From positions 1-64,000 of the forward strand of contig JBFMBX010000011.1 of assembly GCA_040754815.1 (NCBI GenBank): a DNA stretch of 64,000 bases, written 5' to 3'. Shown here piece after piece: positions 33,454-42,872 of this stretch. Within the stretch, counting starts at the first letter, position 1, and each line of letters opens with the position of its first letter. The DNA comes from Bellilinea sp040754815. Its GTDB lineage: Bacteria; Chloroflexota; Anaerolineae; Anaerolineales; Anaerolineaceae. The translations under genes and the position numbers were made by a program. The notes under the pieces were generated by a model that did not search any database, had not been told where the DNA came from, and saw only the letters and a list, made by a program, of their open reading frames with translations.

Positions 33454-36309
33454 ATGCTCGCAAAAAATGCCCCCGCCTCGTTCATTAAAATTGAATTGAT
33501 CCGGAGAAAATTTAAAAACATAATTCATTTGCTCACCATCCTCATCTTTACGGCCACTTATTTTGCCGGTTCGCTTGAATCGGTAGCGGGTTTTTACCCC
33601 ACCCCCCCAACCTCTTCATCCACCCTCAACGGCCGTCAAACGGCCACTTTCAACCGCATCCTGAATCAGGCGGTACCCAACGATGACGGCGGCGTCATCT
33701 ACCTCCCTATGGTAAGCCGCCCGGCCAGCACCGAAAACTGGGCTACTGTGGCAGGCAACCCACAGCGGACCTCATGGATCAGCCATGAAGTTACCGGCAA
33801 CCTGACCTTGCAATGGTACCGCCCGATTGAAGCCTACATTCCCCAAAACGTGCAAATCATTGCCGTGGATGGTTTGTTGTATATTTCCACCGCCAAAGGT
33901 CTGGTCGTTCTCAACGCCGCAGATGGTTCGGTGGCGTGGCGGTTCGATACCGAATTGCCGCTGGGCAACTCCCCCACGGTGGATAACGGCGTGGTCTATG
34001 TCGGCGGCTATGACCGCAAACTCCATGCGCTGGATGCCCGCACCGGCCAGTACCTGTGGGCCTTTTCCGGCGCGGGCGCCGGTTACAGCGCAAACCCGCT
34101 GGTGGTGGACGGCAAAGTGATCATCGGCAATCGGGATGGGAAAATGTACGCCATTGGGGCGCATAACACCCCCCGGCAGGGTCAGTTGATCTGGTCGTTT
34201 ACTGCCGGCGGTCCGATCCGCCTCACGGCTGCTTATAACAACAACACCGTTTATTTCGCCGCCGGCGATAACCGCGCCTATGCCCTCAATGCCTCCACCG
34301 GCGCTTTGATCTGGCGCTCTGAACCCATGCCCGGCGAGCAATACCAGTCCTACTGGCCGGTAATTTATCAGGATAAGGTCATTTTTTCGGTGGCACAGGG
34401 TTACCGCACCAGTTCCCGGCCGGGCCTGAACAGTTTGACCAAACAATCCGGCGGCACTTTCGGCACCTACCGCGAATTGCAACTGGAAGGCATCTTTGAA
34501 GGTTATCCCGAAGGGGAAATTGTGGGCGCTGTTTCCGGCCCTCAGCCGGGCTCCAACAACTTTCCGAGCATGGATGCCGGCAGTGTGCTGGAATACCTCG
34601 AAGACAACCCCGCCGCAGACCCCTATAAACACAAGCCGTGGCGGCGTGTCTTTGTCATTCTGAACCAGAGTAACGGTCAGGAATATCGTTTCGATTCCGA
34701 TAATGACGGCTTTGCCGAATATGCCCCCTTTGCATGGTGGGGCACCAATTCCGGCAACCGCTACCCACCCATTGTCGGCCCGGATGGCACCCTCTATGCC
34801 GGCACGCTGTATCAATGCTGCTCCGATTCCAAAGGGCGCATTATGGGGTGGCATTTGGGTGAACGTTCGATGAGCATCATCGGCGGGGCCGGTGCGCTGG
34901 CGGAACCTCAGGCCATCTCCGGCGGCGGCAGTGTCATTTACCGCAATTTGTGCTGCGACCGCGTGGGTGATTATTTTTCCACCACCAACCCCGGCCAGAC
35001 CCGCCAGTTATGGTCTTACGATCTCGCAGAACAGGCGCCGGGCTATGACCCGACGTGGGTCATCTGGCCGGGCTGGCCGCGTTTGCAGGGCTGGTACCGC
35101 GGCGCTACCAACAGCATTAACGCCGCCTATCACAATCACGGCGACCAGAACCCCATTATCCCGCACCAGGGGCGGCTATTCGCTCACCGCAGCAACACCA
35201 TTATCGCTTATGGCAGCGGCAGCGGCCCCGGCCTGCTGCCGATGGTGCGCATCAATCCGGCGCCCGATTCGAATTCCTCGCTGGACAACGGTCAATTGCT
35301 CGCCCGGCTGGAAAGCGAAATCAACAAAATGATTGATGCCGGTCACCTGCGGCCGGGCTATTACAACCCCGGCCAGTTTGCCGCCAATAACGCCGAATTT
35401 GTGGATTACTTCAGCAACCCCGGCGAAACGCTTTATGTGCTGAGCATTGCCTATCCCCTGCTTTCCACCAGCCTTCAAAACCGGCTGCGCCCCTACCTGC
35501 AGGCGCACTTCAGCACCTTTTTCGACCCCAACATGTATGCCACCATCGGGTGGGACAGCGGCGCACCCCGCGAAGACATGCTGCTCCCCCCCGAAGTCGA
35601 AGCCGACCTCGTCAACCACCCGCCGCTGGCGCGGGCAAGAGGTTTTTCATGGGAATATCCGCCGTTCAATTTTTACGCCATGTGGAAGTATGCTCAAATC
35701 TTCCCCAACGATGCCGGCCGTATTTACGACCTTGCCCGCGGCAAGATTAATCCCCAACTGTCCAGTGGTATCACGGACGATTATTTCCGCCAGCGGCCGT
35801 TTGAGCACAACGCCTATCTGGCCGGTTACTTCGGCTTTTTGCGGCTGCAGGAAATGGCCGGGCGCACCACGCAGGATGCCCAACTCCGCACGCAGGTGAC
35901 GAACGAATACAACCGCCTGCTGGCCTTGCGGGCGCAGTTATTCAGTAAAGATTCTTACTGGGTAAACGACCGTTATCACAAAAAGCATCTGGATGTATCC
36001 GCCAACTTTCTGTGGCTGGTACCGGAGGTGGCCGATTACTTGCGGCAGACTCGTTTGAACGAGGTAGAGGCGGCGGTACAGGAATACGAAGCCGTGGCGC
36101 CCTACTGGTTCGTTTCCCGCTTTGAATCCAGCCTTGGCGAGGGTGTGATGGCCAATCTTTACAGCATCAATGCCCTGTTTCAGGCCAAAGCGCTGATTTT
36201 ACGGGAAAGCAAAGCCCACCTGACGAAATACATTGACGTGCCGGCCTTTGCCCGCGGCGACCTGTTCTACATTCAGAATCTGGTCACGGCCATTCAGGCT
36301 TCGGATTAA
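33454..36309 (+). CDS. Large exported PQQ-like beta-propeller protein with helical C-terminus
   Basis: A 951-residue protein with an N-terminal hydrophobic signal segment (about residues 20-45). From about residue 90, repeated blades with the AxxxxTGxxxW pattern (VLNAADGSVAWRFDTELPLG, ALDARTGQYLWAF, ALNASTGALIWRSE) mark a PQQ/quinoprotein-like propeller. Further blades run to about 590. No PQQ-binding residues can be claimed, so it may be structural or carbohydrate-binding. Residues about 610-950 are helical with aromatic-rich segments (HLRPGYYNPGQF) and recall an alpha/alpha toroid. The ATG at 33454 is preferred over the GTG three bases before because AAGGAA lies 8 nt upstream. It is expected to be secreted or surface-exposed. 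No partner gene. Confidence 0.78.
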   Translation: MLAKNAPASFIKIELIRRKFKNIIHLLTILIFTATYFAGSLESVAGFYPTPPTSSSTLNGRQTATFNRILNQAVPNDDGGVIYLPMVSRPASTENWATVAGNPQRTSWISHEVTGNLTLQWYRPIEAYIPQNVQIIAVDGLLYISTAKGLVVLNAADGSVAWRFDTELPLGNSPTVDNGVVYVGGYDRKLHALDARTGQYLWAFSGAGAGYSANPLVVDGKVIIGNRDGKMYAIGAHNTPRQGQLIWSFTAGGPIRLTAAYNNNTVYFAAGDNRAYALNASTGALIWRSEPMPGEQYQSYWPVIYQDKVIFSVAQGYRTSSRPGLNSLTKQSGGTFGTYRELQLEGIFEGYPEGEIVGAVSGPQPGSNNFPSMDAGSVLEYLEDNPAADPYKHKPWRRVFVILNQSNGQEYRFDSDNDGFAEYAPFAWWGTNSGNRYPPIVGPDGTLYAGTLYQCCSDSKGRIMGWHLGERSMSIIGGAGALAEPQAISGGGSVIYRNLCCDRVGDYFSTTNPGQTRQLWSYDLAEQAPGYDPTWVIWPGWPRLQGWYRGATNSINAAYHNHGDQNPIIPHQGRLFAHRSNTIIAYGSGSGPGLLPMVRINPAPDSNSSLDNGQLLARLESEINKMIDAGHLRPGYYNPGQFAANNAEFVDYFSNPGETLYVLSIAYPLLSTSLQNRLRPYLQAHFSTFFDPNMYATIGWDSGAPREDMLLPPEVEADLVNHPPLARARGFSWEYPPFNFYAMWKYAQIFPNDAGRIYDLARGKINPQLSSGITDDYFRQRPFEHNAYLAGYFGFLRLQEMAGRTTQDAQLRTQVTNEYNRLLALRAQLFSKDSYWVNDRYHKKHLDVSANFLWLVPEVADYLRQTRLNEVEAAVQEYEAVAPYWFVSRFESSLGEGVMANLYSINALFQAKALILRESKAHLTKYIDVPAFARGDLFYIQNLVTAIQASD

Positions 36310-36341
36310 ACTCCGGCGCAGCGTCCCTTCGCCAAAAGCAT

Positions 36342-36372
36342 AGCGCACCCCCGCGGAGGGGGTGCGCTTATT
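36342..36372. terminator. Bidirectional terminator between the propeller gene and tRNA-Asn
   Basis: A perfect 11-bp stem AGCGCACCCCC/GGGGGTGCGCT (36342-36352 with 36358-36368). The T-run is weak on the plus strand (TATTCATT); on the minus strand TATGCTTTT follows. It sits 19 nt from the tRNA 3' end. Confidence 0.6.
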
Positions 36373-36386
36373 CATTCAGGCTCAGG

Positions 36387-36459
36387 CTCCTCGACCAGGA
36401 CTCGAACCTGGAACCTAGCGGTTAACAGCCGCCCGCTCTGCCGATTGAGCTATCGAGGA
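36387..36459 (-). tRNA. tRNA-Asn (GUU)
   Basis: A 73-nt cloverleaf on the minus strand. Acceptor TCCTCGA/TCGAGGA pairs exactly, the D-arm reads GCTC..GAGC, the anticodon loop is CTGTTAA with anticodon GTT, and the T-loop is GTTCGAGTC. The discriminator is G and CCA is not encoded. Confidence 0.97.
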
Positions 36460-36469
36460 ATGTGCCTTT

Positions 36470-36498
36470 ATTATAAAATCATCAGCAAGGCATGTCAA
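36470..36498 (-). promoter_or_regulatory. tRNA-Asn promoter
   Basis: Consensus TTGACA (36493-36498) and TATAAT (36470-36475) on the minus strand with a 17-nt spacer. Transcription would begin a few nt before the tRNA. Confidence 0.9.
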
Positions 36499-36555
36499 GG
36501 AATCAGCCTCAATTGTCAGGCAAACCGCCAACACCTTACAAAATGCAAACCATGC

Positions 36556-36583
36556 TTGAAATGCCGTTGTTTTGTGGTATCTT
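36556..36583 (+). promoter_or_regulatory. Possible promoter of the large sensor gene
   Basis: TTGAAA (36556-36561), a 16-nt spacer and TATCTT (36578-36583). The leader would be about 150 nt. Confidence 0.3.
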
Positions 36584-36738
36584 AAGAATGGTTGAATCTG
36601 TTCATTTCATCTCTTCCCCGCAATATTGATTTTTACCTGCTCAGGGTGGTGAAATGAGTTTTCCATGATAACCCGGTCAAAATTGCATATGGGGAAGATC
36701 TGTGATGGACTCTCAGCCATCACCATCAGGACACATAA

Positions 36739-39700
36739 ATGAACCGGGTTTTTCATCCCAATCCCTCTTCAGCCAATCAACCGCCTCTGGGCGATGTACT
36801 GGCCCTTTACCGCCAGTTATTGGAGCGCGAATCCACCCTGCGTGCCATCCTTTACAGCATCGGCGATGGCGTGATCGCCTGTGATAGCGAGGGTAAAATC
36901 ACCCTGCTCAACCCCGTAGCCGAGGCACTGACCGGCTGGAGCGAAGCACAAGCACAGGGCAAACCGCTGGAAGAGGTTTTCAACATCCTCAACGAGCAAA
37001 CCCGCCAGCCGGTAGAAAATCCCGTCCGGCGGGTATTGCGCGAAGGTGTGGTGATCGGGCTTGCCAACCACACCCTGCTCATCAGCCGTGATGGCAGGGA
37101 AGTGCCGATTGCCGATTCGGGCGCGCCGGTGCGGGGAGAAGGTGAAGAAATCCGCGGCGTAGTGCTCGTATTCCGCGACCAGAGCGCCGAACGCGCTGCT
37201 CAACGGGCCATTGATGAAGCGCGCCGCTTTGCCGAAGGCATTGTAGAAACGGTGCGCGAGCCGTTGATCGTACTGGATGGCGACCTGCGCGTTGTACGCG
37301 CCAACCCGGCATTTTACCGCCTGTTTCACACCACCCCACAAGAAAGCGAACACCACCTCTTCTACGAACTGGGTAACGGACAGTGGAATATTCCAGAACT
37401 GCGCCGTTTGCTGGAAGAAATTCTCCCCGGCAACACCTGTTTTGAAAATTACATGGTGCGCCACGAATTTCCCGGGCTCGGCCCGCGCATCATGCTGCTG
37501 AACGCCCGACGCATCTACCACGAAGATAACAAAACCCGCTTCATCCTGCTGGCCATCGAAGATGTTACCGAACGACAGCAAGCCCTCGATTCTCTCAACC
37601 GCAGCGAAGAACGCTACCGCGCTATCTCCGAAATGATTTCGGACTTTATTTATGCTTTCGATGTAGAAGGAAACGGACAATTGAGGCTGGTCTGGAACGC
37701 CGGTGGCTTCGAAAAAATTACCGGCTTTTCACTCAACGAGATGGATGTAACCCTCGGCTGGCAGGCTTTAATCCACCCGGCCGATATGCCGCTGATTCAA
37801 CAACGGATAAATCGCCTGATGCGCGGCGAGCAAGATACCAGTGAATTCCGTATTGTGGCTAAAGACGGCGGAGTGCGCTGGCTGCGCGATCACGCCCTGC
37901 CTTTGTGGAATGAAGAGAAGAAACGGGTGGTACGCATTTACGGCGCGGCGCAGGATATCACCAGCCAAAAGCAGCATGAACGGCAACTGGAAGCTCAAGC
38001 GCTGGTGGTTCAGATTTTGCAGGAAGAAGGCGATCTGCAATCCCTGCTGCAGCGCCTGCTGGAAGCCGCCTGCCACGCCATCCCGGCCGCCGAAAAAGGC
38101 ACCATCATGCTGGCAGATGCCGACGGCCAACTTCACATGCGCGCAATGATCGGTTACCACGATGAGCGGGTAATGACCGCTTCGTTCCCCCTCGATTCGG
38201 GCTACGCGGCAAAGGCCTTCCGCCTCAACCAGCCGCTAGTACTTGAGGATGCGCGCGCCACTTCCGAAACCCGTTACGACGGTGAAATTCGCGAAATAGC
38301 CACCGTGCAGAGTGCCATTGCAGTTCCGCTGGTGGTTAAAGGCCAGCCTATTGGCGTGCTGGCGCTGGATAATTGCAGTAAACGGGCGGCTTTCAGCGAG
38401 CAGGATGCTCAGGTATTGAGCAGTTTTGCCGCCACGGCCGGCCTGCTCATCGAACGCACCCGCTTATTTGAGGAAACTCAGCAACGGTTGAACGAACTGC
38501 AAACCCTCCAGCAGGTATCGGCTTTGCTCTCCCAATCCGATTCGGTGGAGGAAATGATCCACATTTTCGTTGAAAACGCCGTACGTTCGGTCGGTGCACA
38601 GGCCGGTTCAATTTACATGCTGGATGAAACCAGCGGTGAATTGACCGCCCGCGGCTGGTTCGACCCGCAAGGACAATGGATTGAGGGGCTGGAAAACGTC
38701 TTTCACCAGCAAGTCGGAGAAGGGGTAGTCGGCACGGTAGCAGCCAGCGGCGAAATTTACACCTTCGAAGACTGGCGCAGCGACCCTATCACCGTACTGA
38801 AGCCGGGTGAAGATCAATTATTGCAGCCTTTGAGGGGTGGAATTGCTCTTCCTTTGCGTGCCGGTGCTCACGTGATTGGAGTGATGAACATCTGGTTTCA
38901 GCAGGCGCGCACGCCTGCGGAATCAGAACGGCGGCTGCTGACAGCCATTGCCGATATGGCCGGCAACGCCCTCCAGCGTGCCAGTCTTAATGCGCAAACC
39001 CGCAAGCGACTGGATGAATTGAGTGTACTGCACACCGCCAGCCAGGCCCTTTTGACCAGCGGATTGGAAGGCGGGGCCGTTTATGAAGCCATTCATCGGG
39101 CTGTTGCCCAGGTAATGCCCTGCGAAGCCTTTGTCATCGTTCTGGAAGACAGCCAGACAAAGGACTATATTGCGGTCTATTTATACGATAAAGGCGGCCG
39201 GCATCCCGAACAACGAATTCCACGCGGCAGCGGCCTGAGCGGGCAGGTCATCGAAAGCGGAAAAACCCTTTTAATTGAAGATTACCCCCAAACGGCTCTC
39301 CCCGCCGTTCATTTTGGGGATCCTGAGGTAGTACGCTCCATCCTCGCCGTACCGCTCAGGCAGGGCAGCCGCGTATTGGGGATGGTTTCGGCACAAAGTT
39401 ACCAGCCAGCCATTTACAATGAAGGTCACCGCCATTTACTGGAAACACTGGCAGCTCAGTTTGCCACCACCGTGGAAAATGTCCGTCTGTTTTCAGAAAC
39501 CCGTCACCGCCTGCAAGAACTGGAATTGATCGCCAGCCTGAGTGAGGAATTGCGCCGTGCCGCAACCCGCAGTGAATTACTGCCCGTCCTGCTGGAGCAG
39601 TTGATGCTGCAAATGAAAGTAGATGGCGCCGTGTTGGAAAAGGTGAATGTATCAAGCGGTGATGTGATTCTTGAACTGGGAGTTGGCATTTGGGAAAATT

Positions 39701-41100
39701 TAACCGGTCAGGTGATTCCTGCCAGTCAGGGGTTGAGCGCGGTCATTCTGCAAAGCGGGTCGGCCTATTTGAACAACGATGCCCGCAATGACCCGCGCCT
39801 GTACTTTCCCCGCGAATTGGGCAAATGCGCGGCAGTGGCGGGTGTGCCCCTGCGGGCGGATGATACCATCAACGCCTTGTTGTGGATTGGCAGCTGCCGC
39901 CCGCTGGATGAAAACGATCTGCGTCTGCTGCGTTCGGTAGCCGATATGGCGGCCAGCACCTTGCTGCGCCTTGAATTGCACGATGAAACCCAACGGCGGC
40001 TGGAACAGTTACAAACCCTGCAGTCCATTGACCGCGTCATCACCACCAGCCTCGACCTGCATTTCTCGCTGGATGCCCTGCTGGAACAAACCCTGCTGCA
40101 TTTGAAAATGGACGCCGGCGGTGTGCTGCTCTTCAACCCGCAAACCCTGATGCTGGAATACGCCGCCGGGCGCGGCTTCCGCACGCGCGGCTATCAGAAA
40201 GCGCGCCTGCGGCTGGGGGAAAGTCAGGCCGGCATCGCCGCGCTGGAGCGGCGCCTGGTGCACTGCGGCAACCTCGCGGCAGCCGAACCGCCCTTTCTCC
40301 TCCCTCAATGGGTGGAGGAAGAAGGCTTTCTGGCTTATTGCGGTGTTCCGCTGGTTGCCAAAGGTCAGGTCAAAGGGGTGCTGGAGGTCTTCAACCGCAC
40401 TCCCTTCGAACCCGATGAGGACTGGCTGAACTTCTTTGAAACCCTTTCCCGTCAGGCGGCCATCGCCATCGAAAATGCACAACTGTTCGAAAACCTGCAG
40501 CGCACTAATCTGGAACTTTCACTGGCCTACGAAGCCACCATCGAGGGCTGGTCACGCGCACTCGACCTGCGGGATAAAGAAACCGAAGGCCACACCCGCC
40601 GCGTTGCCGACCTGACGGTGATGATGGCAAAACGGATGGGATTGAACGACGAACAAATGATCCACCTGCGGCGCGGCGCCCTGCTCCATGATATTGGCAA
40701 AATGGGCATTCCGGATGCCATTCTGCTCAAAGCCGGCCCGCTTACCGATGAGGAATGGGAGATCATGCGCCGCCACCCGTACTACGCCTACGAAATGCTT
40801 TACCCCATTCGCTACCTGCGTCCGGCGCTGGATATTCCCTTCTGCCACCACGAAAAATGGGATGGCAGCGGCTATCCGCGCGGCCTGAAAGGGGAGCAAA
40901 TTCCGCTGGCGGCCCGTATTTTCGCCGTGGCAGATGTTTGGGACGCCCTGACCAGCGACCGCCCCTACCGCAAGGCGTGGAGCCACCGGCAAGCGCTGGA
41001 TTATATCCGCGAACAGGCCGGTGTGCATTTCGACCCACAGGTGGTGGAGGTGTTCTTTGCGGTGATTGATGAATTTCTCCGCCGCGCAGATGAAGAATGA
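36739..41100 (+). CDS. Large PAS/GAF sensor with HD-GYP cyclic di-GMP phosphodiesterase
   Basis: A 1453-residue soluble signalling protein. Three PAS domains (about 30-145, 165-280 and 290-415) are followed by five GAF domains starting near 420, 590, 760, 930 and 1090. A C-terminal HD-GYP domain spans about 1270-1440. Its catalytic residues are complete: HDIGKMGIPD, HHEKWDGSGYPRGLKG (with the GYP signature) and DVWDALTSDRPYR, so it should cleave cyclic di-GMP. No membrane helix or receiver domain is visible. The number of GAF domains is unusual. ATG 36739 with AGGA 8 nt upstream is accepted. Confidence 0.92.
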   Translation: MNRVFHPNPSSANQPPLGDVLALYRQLLERESTLRAILYSIGDGVIACDSEGKITLLNPVAEALTGWSEAQAQGKPLEEVFNILNEQTRQPVENPVRRVLREGVVIGLANHTLLISRDGREVPIADSGAPVRGEGEEIRGVVLVFRDQSAERAAQRAIDEARRFAEGIVETVREPLIVLDGDLRVVRANPAFYRLFHTTPQESEHHLFYELGNGQWNIPELRRLLEEILPGNTCFENYMVRHEFPGLGPRIMLLNARRIYHEDNKTRFILLAIEDVTERQQALDSLNRSEERYRAISEMISDFIYAFDVEGNGQLRLVWNAGGFEKITGFSLNEMDVTLGWQALIHPADMPLIQQRINRLMRGEQDTSEFRIVAKDGGVRWLRDHALPLWNEEKKRVVRIYGAAQDITSQKQHERQLEAQALVVQILQEEGDLQSLLQRLLEAACHAIPAAEKGTIMLADADGQLHMRAMIGYHDERVMTASFPLDSGYAAKAFRLNQPLVLEDARATSETRYDGEIREIATVQSAIAVPLVVKGQPIGVLALDNCSKRAAFSEQDAQVLSSFAATAGLLIERTRLFEETQQRLNELQTLQQVSALLSQSDSVEEMIHIFVENAVRSVGAQAGSIYMLDETSGELTARGWFDPQGQWIEGLENVFHQQVGEGVVGTVAASGEIYTFEDWRSDPITVLKPGEDQLLQPLRGGIALPLRAGAHVIGVMNIWFQQARTPAESERRLLTAIADMAGNALQRASLNAQTRKRLDELSVLHTASQALLTSGLEGGAVYEAIHRAVAQVMPCEAFVIVLEDSQTKDYIAVYLYDKGGRHPEQRIPRGSGLSGQVIESGKTLLIEDYPQTALPAVHFGDPEVVRSILAVPLRQGSRVLGMVSAQSYQPAIYNEGHRHLLETLAAQFATTVENVRLFSETRHRLQELELIASLSEELRRAATRSELLPVLLEQLMLQMKVDGAVLEKVNVSSGDVILELGVGIWENLTGQVIPASQGLSAVILQSGSAYLNNDARNDPRLYFPRELGKCAAVAGVPLRADDTINALLWIGSCRPLDENDLRLLRSVADMAASTLLRLELHDETQRRLEQLQTLQSIDRVITTSLDLHFSLDALLEQTLLHLKMDAGGVLLFNPQTLMLEYAAGRGFRTRGYQKARLRLGESQAGIAALERRLVHCGNLAAAEPPFLLPQWVEEEGFLAYCGVPLVAKGQVKGVLEVFNRTPFEPDEDWLNFFETLSRQAAIAIENAQLFENLQRTNLELSLAYEATIEGWSRALDLRDKETEGHTRRVADLTVMMAKRMGLNDEQMIHLRRGALLHDIGKMGIPDAILLKAGPLTDEEWEIMRRHPYYAYEMLYPIRYLRPALDIPFCHHEKWDGSGYPRGLKGEQIPLAARIFAVADVWDALTSDRPYRKAWSHRQALDYIREQAGVHFDPQVVEVFFAVIDEFLRRADEE

Positions 41101-41170
41101 AAGCGAAGTTGATCCGTTCAAAAGCCTTCCTGCGCCGGAAAAACCGCCGGTCAGGACGACCTTAGCCGGG

Positions 41171-41262
41171 GTTACGTCACCGCCAGCCGCCGCAGGCGGA
41201 GCGGCGGTCTCCCGACCCTCCCTGCGCCTCCCCAAAAATCGCAACCGATTTTAGGGAAGAGC
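41171..41262. repeat. Dispersed intergenic repeat with imperfect hairpin
   Basis: GTTACGTCACCGCCAGCCGC and GGTCTCCCG match units of the tandem array at 52747. An AT/GC hairpin follows: CTCCCCAAAAATCG (41228-41241) pairs with CGATTTTAGGGAAG (41246-41259) at 12 of 14 positions. The hairpin resembles the perfect one at 5808. Confidence 0.6.
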
Positions 41263-41349
41263 GGGGAACAGTGCAGGGCAAGTATCCTTACACCCGGCGA
41301 GAAATTCACAAGATCATCTCGAACCTCTGTTTATTATCTCTATTTTGCC

Positions 41350-41377
41350 TTGTATTCCCTTTATAAGGTCGTATAAT
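41350..41377 (+). promoter_or_regulatory. Promoter of small lipoprotein gene
   Basis: TTGTAT (41350-41355), a 16-nt spacer and TATAAT (41372-41377). Confidence 0.5.
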
Positions 41378-41449
41378 ACAAACAAGAATAATTCTCCTCT
41401 CCAGCCAGAGGGGGATTTTCTATATCCGGTTCGTAGAGGAGAAGAGAGC

Positions 41450-41854
41450 ATGAAATCTCGAAAATGGTTGATTTTGCTTGGGCTGGCAGTGCTGGTTTTT
41501 TCAGCAGTGGCCTGCGAGTTTAGCGCCAGCACCGCCAGTATTGGCGATGCCTGGCTTTCGGATAGCGAAGAAGGCAGCAACCGCGTAACGACCTTTGCGC
41601 AGGACGCAGTTTTTTACGCCTTCGCCGACCTGAAAAATGCACCGGAGGATACCACCCTCAAAGCCGTCTGGATTGCGGTGGAAGTCGAGGGGGTAGAACC
41701 CAATTTTGTCATCAACGAAACCGAGTTCACCAGCGGCAGCAACATCATCACCTTCAACCTGAGCAACGAAAATCTCTGGCCGGTGGGCAAATATCGGGTG
41801 GAAATTTACCTGAACGGCAAGCTCGATAAAACCCTCGATTTCGAAGTGCGCTGA
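41450..41854 (+). CDS. Small lipoprotein with Ig-like domain
   Basis: A 134-residue exported protein. The signal peptide (MKSRKWLILLGLAVLVFSAV) ends near AVAC, a slightly atypical lipobox with Ala at -3. The mature part is a single beta-sandwich of about 110 residues ending in strands typical of Ig-like accessory domains (WPVGKYRVEIYLNGKLDKTL). The start at 41450 follows AGAGGAG and is chosen over an upstream in-frame codon. Such a fold may bind other surface proteins; no function is assigned. Confidence 0.75.
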   Translation: MKSRKWLILLGLAVLVFSAVACEFSASTASIGDAWLSDSEEGSNRVTTFAQDAVFYAFADLKNAPEDTTLKAVWIAVEVEGVEPNFVINETEFTSGSNIITFNLSNENLWPVGKYRVEIYLNGKLDKTLDFEVR

Positions 41855-41922
41855 GCATTGCGCCTCATTCAAACAGGATCGCCGCCCCAATTATTTGATA
41901 AAATTGGTTATCAACAAATCGA

Positions 41923-42642
41923 ATGACCATACCATGGGGTAACGGGGTGAGCGATCCTGTTTTAGCTCAAATGGAAGAATGGATCGAGCGCTGGCATCAA
42001 AATCATGACCAGCGCGAGACTTTTTTAGCCTGCTATCGGCTAATGACGGCCAACATGCTGACCGCCATTGAACGGCGGGAGTTCTCCGATGGTGATTGGG
42101 TGAATCATCTGCTGCACCGTTTCGCGGATTATTACTTTGCCGCCTTGCACGCCTTCGAACAGGAGCGCAGCCACACCCCGCCCGTCTGGCAGGCGGCCTT
42201 TGATGCGGCCCTCAGCAGCACCTACACCCCCCTTCAGAACCTGCTATTGGGGGTCAATGCCCACATTAATTATGATCTGGTGCTGACACTGGATGACCTG
42301 TTGCAGCCCGAATGGCACTCCCTTGACCCGCCTCACCGGGCCATGCGGCGGATGGATCACAACCGCGTCAACCGGATCATCGCCGCCACCATTGACGCCG
42401 TGCAGGACCAGATTCTGGAGCCGGCCATGCCGGTCATGCAGGCGGTGGATGTTTTGTTGGGCGGCATGGATGAACGCCTGATTGCCGGCTTGATCACCCG
42501 CTGGCGGGGCAAGGTGTGGCAGTACGCCGTTTATCTGCTCGAATCCCCGGCCAACGAAGAGCGCACAAGATGGATTGCGCGGATGGAGCAGGAAGCCCTG
42601 CACACCGCCCGCTGGATTGGCTGGAGAGGTGAAACTGGATAG
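41923..42642 (+). CDS. DUF5995-family protein
   Basis: A 239-residue, mostly helical cytoplasmic protein. The block LLGVNAHINYDLVLTLDDLL (about residues 105-125) is diagnostic of the DUF5995 family, whose role is unknown. An earlier conserved segment is FADYYFAAL. No signal peptide and no metal or catalytic motif is certain, though the His/Asn of NAHIN and later DHNRVN could be functional. It is an isolated gene, preceding the thiamine riboswitch. Confidence 0.8.
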   Translation: MTIPWGNGVSDPVLAQMEEWIERWHQNHDQRETFLACYRLMTANMLTAIERREFSDGDWVNHLLHRFADYYFAALHAFEQERSHTPPVWQAAFDAALSSTYTPLQNLLLGVNAHINYDLVLTLDDLLQPEWHSLDPPHRAMRRMDHNRVNRIIAATIDAVQDQILEPAMPVMQAVDVLLGGMDERLIAGLITRWRGKVWQYAVYLLESPANEERTRWIARMEQEALHTARWIGWRGETG

Positions 42643-42690
42643 GCAGGCAGGGAAAGCGCAGCGTTGTCTTAAGCCTTTCTCCATGCTTAC

Positions 42691-42719
42691 TTGACAAGCC
42701 CTCTTCATCCGGCTATACT
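42691..42719 (+). promoter_or_regulatory. Promoter of the thiamine operon
   Basis: TTGACA (42691-42696), a 17-nt spacer and TATACT (42714-42719), about 12 nt before the riboswitch. Confidence 0.85.
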
Positions 42720-42730
42720 ATACATGCTTG

Positions 42731-42823
42731 AACACGGGGAGCCCGGCGCACCGGGCTGAGAGGAGGGCTGAAGCCGCCCTCGACCCGCTGAACCTGATCC
42801 GGGTAATGCCGGCGGAGGGAGAA
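42731..42823 (+). promoter_or_regulatory. TPP riboswitch (THI element)
   Basis: The conserved TPP-aptamer blocks are present in order: GGGGAGCCC, CTGAGAGGAGGG, then GACCCGCTGAACCTGATCC, and GGGTAATGCCGGCGGAGGGA. The element binds thiamine pyrophosphate and represses the downstream genes. The hairpin at 42847-42872 is the likely expression platform. Confidence 0.96.
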
Positions 42824-42846
42824 AACAAATCGCTTGCGACTGCTCC

Positions 42847-42872
42847 CCTCCTCACCGGCGAGGAGGTTTTTT
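42847..42872 (+). terminator. Riboswitch expression platform: terminator containing the thiN ribosome-binding site
   Basis: A 7-bp stem CCTCCTC/GAGGAGG (42847-42853 with 42860-42866), loop ACCGGC, then TTTTTT (42867-42872). The 3' arm is also the Shine-Dalgarno sequence (AGGAGG) of thiN. The same hairpin can stop transcription and hide the ribosome-binding site. Confidence 0.8.

Larger units (their letters stand above)
41101..41449. other. Intergenic region, repeat and promoter only
   Basis: Apart from the repeat at 41171 and the promoter at 41350 nothing gene-like is visible. Confidence 0.5.

Noticed and set aside
41345..41449. Upstream start of the small lipoprotein gene
   Set aside because: It would remove the signal peptide from the N-terminus and crosses the -10. 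ATG 41450 has AGAGGAG.
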